A stretch of DNA of 64,000 bases. Source: Hyphomicrobiales bacterium. Its GTDB lineage: Bacteria; Pseudomonadota; Alphaproteobacteria; Rhizobiales; Kaistiaceae. The position numbers and the translations under genes were made by a program. Location of the stretch: assembly GCA_017305635.1 (NCBI GenBank), contig JAFKKF010000006.1, positions 124,001 through 188,000 of the forward strand. The letters run 5' to 3'. Of the stretch, positions 1 through 9,112 are shown one piece after another; positions within the stretch are counted from its first letter, which is position 1, and each line of letters starts with the position of its first letter. Below the pieces are notes generated by a model. It was not told where the DNA came from, did not search any database, and saw only the letters and a program-made list of their open reading frames with translations.

Positions 1-160
1 CGATGCGGTTCGTCCCCTTCTCGTATTTCTGGATCTGCTGGAAGGTTATGCCGAGGCTCTCGCCAAGCTTCTCCTGGCTCATGCTCAGCATCATGCGGCG
101 TAGTCTCACCCGACTTCCGACGTGCACGTCGATGGGATTTGGCTGCTTCTTGTTGGCCAT
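1..160 (-). CDS. HTH XRE-family transcriptional regulator (partial, N-terminal 53 residues)
   Basis: The minus-strand reading frame from the ATG at 160 runs off the left edge. The visible protein begins MANKKQPNPIDVHVGSRVRL and continues into a helix-turn-helix of the Cro/C1 type, with MSQEKLGESLGITFQQ (residues 26-41) as helices 2-3 followed by QKYEKGTNRI. This is the typical small HTH regulator found directly downstream of lnt in Rhizobiales, usually followed by metK. Only the DNA-binding half is visible, so its target and any C-terminal domain are unknown. It is transcribed in the same direction as lnt, about 160 bases downstream. Confidence 0.85.
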   Translation of the reverse strand, partial: MANKKQPNPIDVHVGSRVRLRRMMLSMSQEKLGESLGITFQQIQKYEKGTNRI

Positions 161-246
161 TTCGGCCCTCTGTTTATGGCCGTCTCTTTTTGAGACCGCG
201 CGATTGTTTACCCGACCGCCCGCCAGCCGACATGGACCAAAACGCT

Positions 247-272
247 GTGGCCCGCGCCAGAGGCCGGGCCAC
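247..272 (-). terminator. Hairpin between lnt and the HTH gene, possible terminator
   Basis: An 8-bp perfect inverted repeat (GTGGCCCG / CGGGCCAC) lies 50 bases downstream of the lnt stop codon. Read on the minus strand it is followed by AGCGTTTTGG, a weak T-run. It could end lnt transcripts or attenuate read-through into the HTH gene. The poor T-tract keeps confidence low. Confidence 0.35.
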
Positions 273-323
273 GCATGTCAGACATCAAGGCGGCGTGCAT
301 TTGAGCAACCGGCAGGATTCCTG

Positions 324-1931
324 TCAATTCCGCTTAGCGCGGCGGACCAGGACTCCGGCGGCGGAAATCGCCGCGAAAACGCCGAGCAGAGCCAGGAAAG
401 GCGCGTCGCCATAGCGCGCATAGGTCGTGGTGGGTAGTGCCTGCGGCAGCGTGCCGTCGAGGATGCCGGTGACGCCAAGGCCGAGGCTCTTCTCGATGCG
501 GCCATAGGGATCGATGATGGCCGATATGCCGGAATTGGCGGCGCGCACCACCGGCAGCCCCTCCTCCACCGCGCGCACCTCCGCCTGCAGCAGGTGCTGG
601 CGCGGTCCCGGCGTGTCGCCGAACCAGGTATCGTTGGTGAGGTTGAGAAGCCAGGCCGGGCGCTCGGCCGGATCGACCACGGCGCCGGGGAAGATGATCT
701 CCCAGCAGATGAGCGGGCCCATGGGCGGCGCATCCGGCACCTCGAGGGTGTGCCGGCGCGTGCCGGCGGTGAAGCCGCCCGGCAGGCGGATGAGCTGGCG
801 TATGCCGAGCGACTCGAAGAAGCTGCGAAGGGGCAGGAACTCGCCGAAGGGGACGAGATCGACCTTGTCATAGGCCGACAGGATCTCGCCGGTATCGCCG
901 ATAACGTAGACGCTGTTGAAGACGCGATCGGCCGACGGATCGCTCGCCGGATCGGCGCGAGCGGCGCCGGTGATCAGCGTGGTGCCCGGCGGCAGGAGGG
1001 CACCGATCGCGGCAAGCACGTCTGGCCGGTCCGTGAGCAGGAAGGGAAAGGCCGATTCCGGCCAGATGACGTGGGTCACCGTGCCGATGCCGCCCGTACC
1101 GCCCGAGCCGTCGCTCAGCTTGAGGTACTGGCGGACGATGTCGTCCTCGTTTGCGGTCTCCCACTTCTCGCCCTGCGGGATCGACGGCTGGACGATGCGG
1201 AGCTTCACGCCGGCGACCGCGGCTGGCTCGGCGAGCGAAAGCCGCACGAGGCCGAAGCCGACATGGAGGGCGAGCAGGAGGAGCGCGAAGGCGGCGAGGA
1301 CGAGCGGGCCGCGCCGCTCGCGGCGGCGCATCGTCGCCAGCGCCGCGGGCGCGGCGAAGACGAAGAAGGCGGCAAGCGTCAGGCCCCAGAGGCCGACGAG
1401 GGAGGCCGATTGCATCAGCACCGGCACCGGCGCCAGCGCGTAGCCGGCGGCGTTCCAGGGAAAGCCGGTGAAGAGATGGCCGCGCAGCCACTCGGCCCCG
1501 GCCATGACCACGGCGAAGACGAGGATGCGCGGCCAGCCGTCGGGCCAGAGCAGGCGCGCAACGACGGCGCCGAGCATCCAGAAGAGCGCCAGGCCCGCCG
1601 GCAGGATCACCACGGCGAGCGGCATCAGCCAGGCGAAGCGGTCGGCATCGACGAGGAAGGCGGTGCCGACCCACCAGAGGCCAGCGAGGAAATAGCCGAA
1701 GCCGAAGGTCCAGCCGACTATCGCGGCGGGCAGGAGGCGGCGGACCGGACCGGCATCGCCATGGGGCACGGCGCCATCGATCAGCCAGACGAAGACGGGG
1801 AGGGTGAGCCACAGGACCGGGAAGGCGTCGAAGGGCGCCATGGCGAGCGCCGAGAGCGCGCCCGCGAGAAGCGCGGCGACGAAGCGCCGCCAGCCCCAGA
1901 GGATGATGATCCGGTCCGCAATCCTGTGCAT
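324..1931 (-). CDS. lnt: Apolipoprotein N-acyltransferase
   Basis: Inner-membrane enzyme that adds the third acyl chain to the N-terminal cysteine of lipoproteins, the last step of lipoprotein maturation. The 535-residue protein has several hydrophobic segments in the first 240 residues and then a nitrilase-type (C-N hydrolase) domain. The expected catalytic triad is visible: E292 (in WPESAFPF), K356 (in YDKVDLVPFGEF) and C409 (in LICWEIIFP). The frame stays open upstream, but the ATG at 1931 (MHRIADRI) fits the family N-terminus and lies 64 bases after corC, so I chose it. It is the last gene of a long minus-strand block of envelope and RNA genes. Length is normal for the family. Confidence 0.95.
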   Translation of the reverse strand: MHRIADRIIILWGWRRFVAALLAGALSALAMAPFDAFPVLWLTLPVFVWLIDGAVPHGDAGPVRRLLPAAIVGWTFGFGYFLAGLWWVGTAFLVDADRFAWLMPLAVVILPAGLALFWMLGAVVARLLWPDGWPRILVFAVVMAGAEWLRGHLFTGFPWNAAGYALAPVPVLMQSASLVGLWGLTLAAFFVFAAPAALATMRRRERRGPLVLAAFALLLLALHVGFGLVRLSLAEPAAVAGVKLRIVQPSIPQGEKWETANEDDIVRQYLKLSDGSGGTGGIGTVTHVIWPESAFPFLLTDRPDVLAAIGALLPPGTTLITGAARADPASDPSADRVFNSVYVIGDTGEILSAYDKVDLVPFGEFLPLRSFFESLGIRQLIRLPGGFTAGTRRHTLEVPDAPPMGPLICWEIIFPGAVVDPAERPAWLLNLTNDTWFGDTPGPRQHLLQAEVRAVEEGLPVVRAANSGISAIIDPYGRIEKSLGLGVTGILDGTLPQALPTTTYARYGDAPFLALLGVFAAISAAGVLVRRAKRN

Positions 1932-1995
1932 GTCGTCCCGGCCCGACCGAATCGCCACCGCCCCCGCGCCAAGGTCGGTGTGGCGTCCGGCGAGG

Positions 1996-3009
1996 TCAAG
2001 CGTCGGCGGCCGGCCCGGAAGGCGGCGGACGCCGGCGGGGCGCCGCCTCGCCTTTGTCCTCGGGGCGCCGGTAGATGCGCAGGCGCTTGATGCGGCGCGG
2101 ATCGGCGTCGAGGATCTCGGCCTCGAAGCCGCCGGGCAGCGCGACCAGCTCGCCGCGCACCGGCACGCGGCCGAGGAGACCGACGACGAGCCCGCCGATG
2201 GTATCGGCATCCTCGGCCTCCTCGCCGAGCGCGAGATCGCCGCCGATCGCCGCGGCGACGTCGTCGAGGTCGGCGCGGGCATCGACGAGGAAGGCGCCTT
2301 CCCCCTGGCGCAGGATCATCGTCGTGTCGTCGTCGTGCTCGTCCTCGATGTCGCCGACGACCATCTCGACCACGTCCTCGAGCGAGACGAGGCCATCGGT
2401 GCCGCCATATTCGTCGATGACGAGGGCGACCTGCATGTGGGAGGCCTGCATGGAGGCGAGCAGCGCCGTCACCGGCATGGAAGGCGGCACGAAGAGGATG
2501 TCGCGCACCAGCTCGGCGGTGGCCAGCTTGCGGGTGAGATCGACACGCGACAGGTCGAACTTCGCCTCGCCGGCGACCTCCGCACCGCGCATGATGTAGG
2601 TCATCAGGTCCTTGATGTGGACGAAGCCAACGGGATCGTCGAGGGTCTCGCGATAGACCGGCATGCGCGAATGGCCGGACTTCTGGAAGGCGGCGAGCAG
2701 GTCGGCGAGCGTAGCGTCGATCTCGACCGCGTCGATATCGGCGCGCGGCACCATGGCATCATCGACGCGCACCTCGCGGAGCCGGAGGATGTTGGCGAGC
2801 ATCGCCCGCTCCTCGGGCGAGAAGTCCTCGACCTTCTCGGTGGCGAGGGCGTCGACCAGGTCCTCGCGGATCGAGTTGGCCGGCTTCATGCCGACGGCCG
2901 CCTTCAGGCGGTCGAGCCAGCCCTCCTGGCTGCGCTCGGGCTCGCCGCCGGCGGTACTTTCGGGCTCGGTTCTCGGTTCGCTGTCGGAACCGTCGGTGGG
3001 CTTGTTCAT
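1996..3009 (-). CDS. Hemolysin/CorC-type CBS domain protein (TlyC family)
   Basis: 337-residue cytosolic protein with a pair of CBS domains (after MVPRADIDAVEIDATL, roughly residues 85-210) and a C-terminal CorC/HlyC FAD-like domain carrying GELVALPGGFEAEILDADPRRIKRLRIY. Unlike larger CorB/TlyC homologues it lacks an N-terminal membrane DUF21 domain. Family members are linked to Mg2+/Co2+ efflux or ribosome-related stress, but the biochemical role is not settled. The ATG at 3009 (MNKPTDG) was chosen because the frame upstream runs into ybeY. It sits 28 bases after the ybeY stop and belongs to the phoH-ybeY-corC-lnt run conserved across Proteobacteria. Confidence 0.88.
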   Translation of the reverse strand: MNKPTDGSDSEPRTEPESTAGGEPERSQEGWLDRLKAAVGMKPANSIREDLVDALATEKVEDFSPEERAMLANILRLREVRVDDAMVPRADIDAVEIDATLADLLAAFQKSGHSRMPVYRETLDDPVGFVHIKDLMTYIMRGAEVAGEAKFDLSRVDLTRKLATAELVRDILFVPPSMPVTALLASMQASHMQVALVIDEYGGTDGLVSLEDVVEMVVGDIEDEHDDDTTMILRQGEGAFLVDARADLDDVAAAIGGDLALGEEAEDADTIGGLVVGLLGRVPVRGELVALPGGFEAEILDADPRRIKRLRIYRRPEDKGEAAPRRRPPPSGPAADA

Positions 3010-3037
3010 CCCCTGTCCAGGTGTCGGCCGCCGCGCC

Positions 3038-3565
3038 TCACCGATCCGCGTAGGGATCGGCGATGCCGATGGCGGCAAGTATAGCGGTTTCGAGCCGCTC
3101 CATCGCAAGGGCTTCCGATTCGACCTCGTGGTCGTGGCCCATGAGATGCAGAAAGCCGTGCACGATCAGGTGGATAAGATGGTCGTTGCGGCCTATCCCC
3201 TGCTCCGCCGCCTCGCGCGAGACGGTTTCCTCGGCGAGCACGATGTCGCCGAGGAGCATCGAGCCGGGCGGACCTGCGGGGAAGGAAAGGACATTGGTCG
3301 GCCTGTCCTTCTTCCTGAACTGCCGGTTGAGGAGCCGGATATGGGCGTCGTCGGTGAAGGTCACCGCGAGCTCGGCGCCGGCGGGCGGCGGCAGCTTCCG
3401 GCAGGCCGCCTCGATCGCCTTCCCGACATGGCCTTTCAACGTGCGCGGGGCGGGCCAGTCGCCGGCCTCGACGACGATGTCGAAGGAGACCGTCGGCGAG
3501 GCCTTGCGGACCGGGGCCTTCCCCGCCCGGGGCCGTTTACGGGCCGGAGGCCGTTCGCGAGTCAT
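3038..3565 (-). CDS. ybeY: Endoribonuclease YbeY (rRNA maturation factor)
   Basis: Single-strand-specific metal-dependent endoribonuclease used in 16S rRNA 3'-end processing and ribosome quality control. The diagnostic zinc motif HX3HX5H is complete: H136, H140 and H146 in HGFLHLMGHDH. The core also has the conserved LNRQFRKKDRPTNVLSFP. The protein is 175 residues, slightly long because of a basic N-terminal stretch (MTRERPPARKRPRAGKAPVRK). The ATG at 3565 is the only ATG upstream of the conserved core and overlaps the phoH 3' end by 29 bases, so a shorter form from an alternative start is possible. Tight overlap with phoH implies translational coupling. Confidence 0.95.
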   Translation of the reverse strand: MTRERPPARKRPRAGKAPVRKASPTVSFDIVVEAGDWPAPRTLKGHVGKAIEAACRKLPPPAGAELAVTFTDDAHIRLLNRQFRKKDRPTNVLSFPAGPPGSMLLGDIVLAEETVSREAAEQGIGRNDHLIHLIVHGFLHLMGHDHEVESEALAMERLETAILAAIGIADPYADR

Positions 3566-4559
3566 AGGCGTTGACGATGCGGGCGACGAGCGGATGGCGG
3601 ACGACGTCGGCAGCGGTGAAGCGGATCTGCGCGATGCCCTCGACGCCGCGGAGAAGGTCCGTCGCCTCGACGAGGCCGGAGACCTGGCCCTGGGGCAGGT
3701 CGACCTGGCTCGGATCGCCGGTGACGATCATCTTGGAATTCTCGCCGAGGCGGGTGAGGAACATCTTCATCTGCATCGACGTGGTGTTCTGGGCCTCGTC
3801 GAGGATGACCACGGCATTGGCGAGGGTGCGGCCGCGCATGAAGGCGAGCGGCGCAACCTCGATCATGCCGGAGGTCAGGCCACGCTCGACCTTCTCGGCC
3901 GGCATCATGTCGTAGAGCGCGTCGTAGAGCGGGCGGAGATAGGGATCGACCTTCTCCTTCATGTCGCCGGGCAGGAAGCCGAGGCGCTCGCCGGCTTCGA
4001 CCGCCGGGCGGGAGAGGATCAGGCGCTCGGCGGCGCCGCGCTCGAGGAGCGCCGCGGCATAAGCGACGGCGAGATAGGTCTTGCCGGTGCCCGCCGGGCC
4101 GATGCCGAAGATCAGGTCGGCGCGGTCGAAGGCCCGGATATAGGCGTCCTGCATCGGCGTGCGCGCCATGACGGTGCGCCGGCGGGTGCTGATCTGGGCC
4201 ATGGCGAGGCGGCCCTTCGGCTCCAGGCTCGGCAGCGAGAGCTGGTCGTCGGCCGCCTCGGCCATGCGGATGGCGCCGTCGACGTCGCCGGCCGAGAGCT
4301 GGTGGCCCTTCTGCAGGCGGCCGTAGAGAATGTCGAGCGCGAGGCGGGCGCGGGTGAGCGCCTCGGCGGAGCCGCGGAGCGACACCTGGTTGCCCCGCGC
4401 GACGGCTTCGACATGCAGGCGCTGCTCGATGCGGGCGAGATTCTGGTCGAATTCGCCGAAGAGCTCGGGCATCAGCCGATTGTCGTCGAAGGCGACGACG
4501 GCATGGGCGATCTCGTCGCCGGCGGCGGGCCGGTCGCCATTGGCGGGCGGGCGGGCCAT
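3537..4559 (-). CDS. phoH: PhoH-like ATPase
   Basis: Cytosolic P-loop ATPase of the PhoH family, related to superfamily 1 helicases and usually encoded beside ybeY, with which it is thought to act in RNA metabolism. The 340-residue protein has Walker A GPAGTGKT at 154-161 and Walker B in VVILDEAQN, followed by RLGENSKMIVTGDPSQVDLP. An N-terminal region of about 130 residues contains the KH-like segment typical of the family. The start ATG at 4559 overlaps the miaB stop by one base (TGATG), and its end overlaps ybeY. Length is normal. Confidence 0.95.
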   Translation of the reverse strand: MARPPANGDRPAAGDEIAHAVVAFDDNRLMPELFGEFDQNLARIEQRLHVEAVARGNQVSLRGSAEALTRARLALDILYGRLQKGHQLSAGDVDGAIRMAEAADDQLSLPSLEPKGRLAMAQISTRRRTVMARTPMQDAYIRAFDRADLIFGIGPAGTGKTYLAVAYAAALLERGAAERLILSRPAVEAGERLGFLPGDMKEKVDPYLRPLYDALYDMMPAEKVERGLTSGMIEVAPLAFMRGRTLANAVVILDEAQNTTSMQMKMFLTRLGENSKMIVTGDPSQVDLPQGQVSGLVEATDLLRGVEGIAQIRFTAADVVRHPLVARIVNAYDSRTASGP

Positions 4560-5932
4560 CAGGCGATCATCTCCACCGGCAGATCGCGCCCGGCCAGCTC
4601 GCCATGGAGGCTGTTGGCGTCGAGGCGGGAGATGGTCACGCGGGCGATGGAGCCGATCAGGCTCTCGTCGCCCTGGACCTGGACGGGCTGGAGCCAGGGC
4701 GCGCGGCCGGCGATCTGGCCGGGATGGCGGCCGCGGCGCTCGAACAGCACCTCGGCCACCGTGCCGACGCGGGCGGCATTGAAGGCGCGCTGATGGCGCT
4801 CGATGGCGGCCTGGAGACGCTGCAGCCGCTCGGACTTCACCTCCTCCGCGACCTGGTCCATGGCGGCTGCCGGCGTGCCGGGACGCGGGCTGTACTTGAA
4901 GGTGAAGGAGGAGGCGTAGCCGACCTCCTCGACGATGGCGAGCGTGTCGGCGAAGTCGGCGTCGCTCTCGCCGGGGAAGCCGGTGATGAAATCGCCGGAA
5001 AAGGCGATGTCGGGCCGCGCGGCGCGGATGCGCTCGACGAGGCGGAGATAGTCGGCGCGCGTATGCCGGCGATTCATGGCGGCGAGGATCCGGTCCGAGC
5101 CCGACTGCACCGGCAAGTGCAGGTAGGGCATCAGCGCGTCGAGGTCGCGGTGCGCGGCAATCAACGCGTCGTCCATGTCACGCGGATGACTGGTGGTGTA
5201 GCGCAGGCGGTCGATGCCGGGGATCCCGGCGAGCGCGTGGAGGAGATGGCCGAGGCCCCACGGGCGACCGCCGGGGCCCTCGCCGGTCCAGGCATTGACG
5301 TTCTGGCCGAGGAGCGTCACCTCGCGCACGCCTTCGGACGCCAGCCGGCGGGCCTCGTCGAGGATGGCGGGGGCGGCGCGCGAGACCTCGGCGCCGCGGG
5401 TATAGGGGACGACGCAGAAGGTGCAGAACTTGTCGCAGCCTTCCTGCACGGTGAGGAAGGCGGCATAGCGCGCCTCACGCGGCGGGGCAGAGGGTTTCGC
5501 CAGCGCGGCGAACTTGTCGGCGGTCGCGAAATCGGTCCCGATGACGGCGCGGCCCTTGCCGGCGCGCGCGATCATCTCGGGCAGGCGCTGGTACGATTGC
5601 GGGCCGACGACGAGATCGACCACCTTGGAGCGGCGCGCGATCTCCTCACCCTCGGCCTGGGCGACGCAGCCGGCGACGCCGACCAGCACCTCGCGCCCCT
5701 CCGCCGCGCCGGCTTCCTTCAGCGCGCGCAGGCGGCCAAGCTCCGAATAGACCTTCTCGGCAGCCTTCTCGCGGATGTGGCAGGTATTGAGGAGGATGAG
5801 GTCGGCGGATTCCGCGTCGGCGACCGGGACATAGCCCGACGGCGCCAGTGCGTCCGTCATCCTCCCGGAATCGTAGACGTTCATCTGGCAGCCGTAAGTC
5901 TTGATGAATACGCGCTTTTTCCCGGCGCTCAT
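4559..5932 (-). CDS. miaB: tRNA-2-methylthio-N6-isopentenyladenosine methylthiotransferase MiaB
   Basis: Radical-SAM enzyme that adds a methylthio group to i6A37 of tRNAs reading UNN codons. The 457-residue protein has all expected elements: an N-terminal UPF0004 domain with cluster cysteines C15, C51 and C89, a radical-SAM CxxxCxxC at 166-173 ([10 protein letters not shown] followed by VVPYTRGAE), and a C-terminal TRAM domain. The start overlaps plsC by 4 bases, so the gene is co-transcribed in the mur-plsC-miaB-phoH run. Confidence 0.97.
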   Translation of the reverse strand: MSAGKKRVFIKTYGCQMNVYDSGRMTDALAPSGYVPVADAESADLILLNTCHIREKAAEKVYSELGRLRALKEAGAAEGREVLVGVAGCVAQAEGEEIARRSKVVDLVVGPQSYQRLPEMIARAGKGRAVIGTDFATADKFAALAKPSAPPREARYAAFLTVQEGCDKFCTFCVVPYTRGAEVSRAAPAILDEARRLASEGVREVTLLGQNVNAWTGEGPGGRPWGLGHLLHALAGIPGIDRLRYTTSHPRDMDDALIAAHRDLDALMPYLHLPVQSGSDRILAAMNRRHTRADYLRLVERIRAARPDIAFSGDFITGFPGESDADFADTLAIVEEVGYASSFTFKYSPRPGTPAAAMDQVAEEVKSERLQRLQAAIERHQRAFNAARVGTVAEVLFERRGRHPGQIAGRAPWLQPVQVQGDESLIGSIARVTISRLDANSLHGELAGRDLPVEMIA

Positions 5933-6825
5933 GAAACCCGGCTGGTGATCCTGCCGCCGGGCGCGGCGGTGGAGGCGCTGCCCGGCATGTCTGCCGCTTC
6001 TTTAGCGTCTTTTGGCCGGGCCGGGAATAGGCGCGCCCCGAGCGTCGACCGCCGGCGGATGTCGGCGACCATGGCGCGGACCGATTCGTGGCACGCTGCC
6101 GCGATCGCCTTGCGGTCGGCGTCGGGACCGAAGGGAATGGGCTCGCCGAAGCTCACCACGGCGTCGATGGAGCCCCAGCCGACGGCCTTCACGAAATTGT
6201 CCTCGATGCCCATGTCGCCATACCAGGCGACGGCGGCCCGCTCGGCAAAGCCGATGGGAAGGCCGTGGATGCGGAGATAGACGATCGCCACCGGCTGCAC
6301 GGTCACCGCATCGCCGCCCGCGGCAGCGGCGGCGCGGGCAGCACCGAGGAGCGCGCTCTTGAAGGGCAGCACGCGGGTGCCGTCGCCGGTGGTGCCCTCG
6401 GCGAAGAGGACCATGACGTCGCCGCGGCTGACCCGGCCGGCAATGGCCTCGGTCGCCGTGCCGGTCTGGCTGCGCTTCTGGCGGTCGATATAGACCGAGC
6501 GCTGGAGCCGCGAGAGCGTGCGCACCACCGGCCAGGTGCTCACCTCGGACTTGGCGATGAAGGAGACCGGCAGCACGCTGCCGAGCACGGATATGTCCAT
6601 CCACGAGACGTGGTTGGCGGCGAGGAGAAGCGGCGGCGCGGCGGGATGGCCCTCGACGGTGACGCGGAAGCCGGCGACCTTGCAGGCGATGCGCTGCCAG
6701 TACCAGGGTAGCTTCCGCGCGATCGGCCAGTCGAAACGCATGGCGAGCCACTGCACCGGCCAGAGGACCAGCGTGACGATGGCGAGCACGACGACGGTGA
6801 TGCCGACACGCAGCCAGCCGTTCAC
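5929..6825 (-). CDS. plsC: 1-acyl-sn-glycerol-3-phosphate acyltransferase
   Basis: Second acylation of glycerol-3-phosphate to phosphatidic acid at the inner membrane. The 298-residue protein begins with a hydrophobic anchor (residues 5-28), then the acyltransferase signature NHVSWMD with the HX4D pair H72/D77, and the substrate motif FAEGTTGDG further on. The C-terminal 40 residues are low-complexity ([11 protein letters not shown]). Four-base overlaps on both sides (mur upstream, miaB downstream) show a tight operon. Lyso-ornithine-lipid acyltransferases (OlsA) share the same fold, so the exact acceptor is not proven by sequence. Confidence 0.88.
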   Translation of the reverse strand: MNGWLRVGITVVVLAIVTLVLWPVQWLAMRFDWPIARKLPWYWQRIACKVAGFRVTVEGHPAAPPLLLAANHVSWMDISVLGSVLPVSFIAKSEVSTWPVVRTLSRLQRSVYIDRQKRSQTGTATEAIAGRVSRGDVMVLFAEGTTGDGTRVLPFKSALLGAARAAAAAGGDAVTVQPVAIVYLRIHGLPIGFAERAAVAWYGDMGIEDNFVKAVGWGSIDAVVSFGEPIPFGPDADRKAIAAACHESVRAMVADIRRRSTLGARLFPARPKDAKEAADMPGSASTAAPGGRITSRVS

Positions 6826-7286
6826 GGCTTGTCCTTGTCGCGCCCGCCGTCTTCCTTCAGCGGCACGCCGTAGAGCTCCAGCCGGTGATCGACGAGGCGG
6901 AAGCCGAGCTTGGCGGCGATCGCCTGCTGCAGGCGCTCGATCTCCTCGTTCTGGAACTCGATCACCTCGCCGGTCCGGAGATCGATGAGATGATCGTGGT
7001 GCTCGTCGGGGATGGTCTCGTAGCGGCTGCGGCCGGCGCGGAAATCGTGGCGGGCGATGACGCCGAGGTCCTCGAAGAGCTTCACGGTTCGGTAGACGGT
7101 GGCAATCGAGATGCGCGCGTCGACGGCGGCGGCGCGCCGGTGCAGCTCCTCGACGTCGGGATGATCGGTCGCCGCCTCGATGACGCGGGCAATGACGCGG
7201 CGCTGCTCGGTCATGCGCATGCCCTTCTCGAGGCAGACTTCCTCGAGGCTCTGGCGAAGGTTCTTTCCGGCCGGCTTCCGGGGCAT
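6822..7286 (-). CDS. mur: Fur-family metal regulator, Mur-like (manganese-responsive)
   Basis: 154-residue ferric-uptake-regulator family repressor. It has the N-terminal winged helix (MRMTEQRRVIARVIEAATDH, then ISIATVYRTVKLFEDLGVI) and the metal/dimerisation segment EEHHDHLIDL-like (H96, H97, D98, H99). The sequence closely resembles the rhizobial Fur homologue renamed Mur, which represses Mn2+ uptake genes, and its place in front of plsC-miaB matches the rhizobial locus. It lacks the C-terminal CxxC pairs of many Fur proteins. Whether it senses Mn2+ or Fe2+ here is inference from relatives. It overlaps plsC by 4 bases. Confidence 0.85.
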   Translation of the reverse strand: MPRKPAGKNLRQSLEEVCLEKGMRMTEQRRVIARVIEAATDHPDVEELHRRAAAVDARISIATVYRTVKLFEDLGVIARHDFRAGRSRYETIPDEHHDHLIDLRTGEVIEFQNEEIERLQQAIAAKLGFRLVDHRLELYGVPLKEDGGRDKDKP

Positions 7287-7298
7287 GGTATCCCGCGC

Positions 7299-7778
7299 TT
7301 AGCGAAGTTGGACGCGCATGACAAGCGCGGTGCCGGTGCTGCCATCGGCGCGGTGATAATAGCCCTTCCGCTCGCCCACCGTCTCGAAGCCGAGCGAGCG
7401 ATAGAGCCGCACCGCCGGGGCGTTGGCGCCATCGACCTCGAGGAAGAGCGAGCGCACGCCATCGGCATAGAGGCGGCGCATGATGTCCTCCATCAGGCGG
7501 CGGCCGTAGCCTTTGCCCTGCGCGGAAGGCGCAACGGCGATGGTCAGGATCTCGGCCTCGTCGGCGGCGGCCCTGACCAGGACGAAGCCCTGCATGCGGC
7601 GATTGCCGAAGAGCGACTCGCGCCTCAGCGCCAGGGCATAGACCGATCGGTCGGCGACGAGGGCGGTGAAATCGTCAGCGCTCCACGGCCGCGCGAAGGC
7701 CTCGCCATGGATCGCGACCAGCGTTTCCGCCTCGCTTCGCCGGACCTGGTCGATGAAGAGGCGCGGCGCCAGGAACAT
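7299..7778 (-). CDS. rimI: Ribosomal protein alanine N-acetyltransferase RimI (GNAT family)
   Basis: 159-residue GNAT acetyltransferase. The acetyl-CoA loop is visible as VAPSAQGKGYGRRLMEDIM, followed by LFLEVDGANAPAVRLYRSLGF, the pattern typical of RimI, which acetylates the N-terminus of ribosomal protein S18. The start overlaps the tsaB stop by one base. The tsaB-rimI pairing is conserved in Alphaproteobacteria, which supports the call over a generic GNAT. It ends 12 bases before mur. Confidence 0.88.
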   Translation of the reverse strand: MFLAPRLFIDQVRRSEAETLVAIHGEAFARPWSADDFTALVADRSVYALALRRESLFGNRRMQGFVLVRAAADEAEILTIAVAPSAQGKGYGRRLMEDIMRRLYADGVRSLFLEVDGANAPAVRLYRSLGFETVGERKGYYHRADGSTGTALVMRVQLR

Positions 7779-8440
7779 CAGCGCCTCGCGACCCGCGCCG
7801 AGGCCTGCGGCTTGGCGTCCGGCGGGCGGAGATAGAGCGGCTTCGGCGGCGCGACGGGGGCCGGCGCGACCTCGGCGAGGCGGAGCACGGCGGCGATGTC
7901 GGGTGAGGCGTCGCGGTGGATGACGGGCACGTCGCGGCCGGCGGCGGCGCGGACGAGATCGGAACCGGAACCGGCGAGCTGCATGCCGGGGCCGAGCATC
8001 GCCGCGGCTGCCCTGGCCGGGACGACGACGGGCTCGCCGAGAGGGGAGCCATCGGCGGCAAAGGCCTCGGCATAGATCTCGTCGCGGCGCGCATCGATGA
8101 CGGCAAGCACCGGCACGGCACCCGCCTCTTCCCGCGCACTCTCGGCGAGCGCGGCAAGCGTGCCGATGCCGACGACGGGAATCCGCGAGACGAGGGCGAG
8201 GCCGCGGGCGGCGGCGATGCCGACGCGCAGGCCGGTAAAGGAGCCGGGGCCGGTGACCACGGCGATACGGTCGAGATCGGCGAAGGCGAGGCCGGCTTCG
8301 CGCATCGCCGCCTCGACCATGCCCATCAGCTTCTCGGCATGGCCGCGGCCGATGACCTCGCGCGCGACCGCCGGCGCGCGACCGCCGGCGACGCCGACGG
8401 AGCAGGCTTCATAGGCCGTATCGATGGCGAGAAGGCGCAT
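7778..8440 (-). CDS. tsaB: tRNA threonylcarbamoyladenosine biosynthesis protein TsaB
   Basis: 220-residue ASKHA-fold partner of TsaD in the t6A37 tRNA modification complex. It shows the N-terminal LLAIDTAYEACSVGV, the family motif VVTGPGSFTGLRVGIAAARGL around residues 62-82, and a proline-rich C-terminal tail (PVAPPKPLYLRPPDAK). TsaB has no catalytic metal site of its own and acts as a scaffold for TsaD. It directly precedes rimI with a one-base overlap. Confidence 0.93.
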   Translation of the reverse strand: MRLLAIDTAYEACSVGVAGGRAPAVAREVIGRGHAEKLMGMVEAAMREAGLAFADLDRIAVVTGPGSFTGLRVGIAAARGLALVSRIPVVGIGTLAALAESAREEAGAVPVLAVIDARRDEIYAEAFAADGSPLGEPVVVPARAAAAMLGPGMQLAGSGSDLVRAAAGRDVPVIHRDASPDIAAVLRLAEVAPAPVAPPKPLYLRPPDAKPQASARVARR

Positions 8441-8477
8441 GGCGCGGGATAGCCCGCCGCCGCCCCCGAGTCGAGGC

Positions 8478-9035
8478 TCAGGCTTCCTGGATCTCGCGCA
8501 CTTCGGGGACGAAGTGGCGGAGCAGGTTCTCGATGCCGTGCTTCAGGGTCGCGGTCGAGGACGGGCAGCCGGCGCAGGAACCGCGCATGTTGAGATAGAC
8601 GATGCCCTCGCGGAAGCCGCGGAAGGTGATGTCGCCGCCATCCTGGGCGACGGCCGGGCGCACGCGCGTCTCGATCAGTTCCTTGATGGTGGCGACGGTC
8701 TCGCCATCGGCCTCCTCGAAGAACTCCTCGCCACCGCTCTCGTCGCCGGGCTCCTCGCGCAGGACCGGCATGCCGGAGAGGAAATGCTCCATGATGGCGC
8801 CGAGGATGGCCGGCTTGATGTGCTGCCACTCGGAGTCGTTCTTGGTGACGGTGATGAAGTCGTTGCCGAGGAAGACGCCGCTGACGCCCGGGACGCCGAA
8901 GAGCCGCTCGGCGAGCGGCGAACCGTTCGCCTCCTCGAGGTTGCGGTATTCCGCCGTGCCGCTGCCGAGCACGATGCGGCCGGGCAGGAACTTGAGCGAG
9001 GCGGGATTGGGCGTGGCTTCGGTCTGGATGAACAT
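8478..9035 (-). CDS. NfuA/NifU-type iron-sulfur cluster scaffold protein
   Basis: 185-residue Nfu protein with two domains: an N-terminal Nfu_N domain (MFIQTEATPNPASLKFLPGR to about residue 90) and a C-terminal NifU-like domain with AQDGGDITFRGF and the cluster-binding CxxC in RGSCAGCPSS. This domain order matches the mitochondrial NFU1/alphaproteobacterial type, which hands Fe-S clusters to targets such as lipoate synthase and aconitase. It lies 37 bases upstream of tsaB and downstream of a universal stress protein, as in other Rhizobiales. Confidence 0.9.
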   Translation of the reverse strand: MFIQTEATPNPASLKFLPGRIVLGSGTAEYRNLEEANGSPLAERLFGVPGVSGVFLGNDFITVTKNDSEWQHIKPAILGAIMEHFLSGMPVLREEPGDESGGEEFFEEADGETVATIKELIETRVRPAVAQDGGDITFRGFREGIVYLNMRGSCAGCPSSTATLKHGIENLLRHFVPEVREIQEA

Positions 9036-9112
9036 TGGTTCCGCCTTTCAGGGCGCGGGTCTGCATGTGATGTAGTCCCGCCGCGGACCAACATCAAGCA
9101 ACGGCCGCGCCG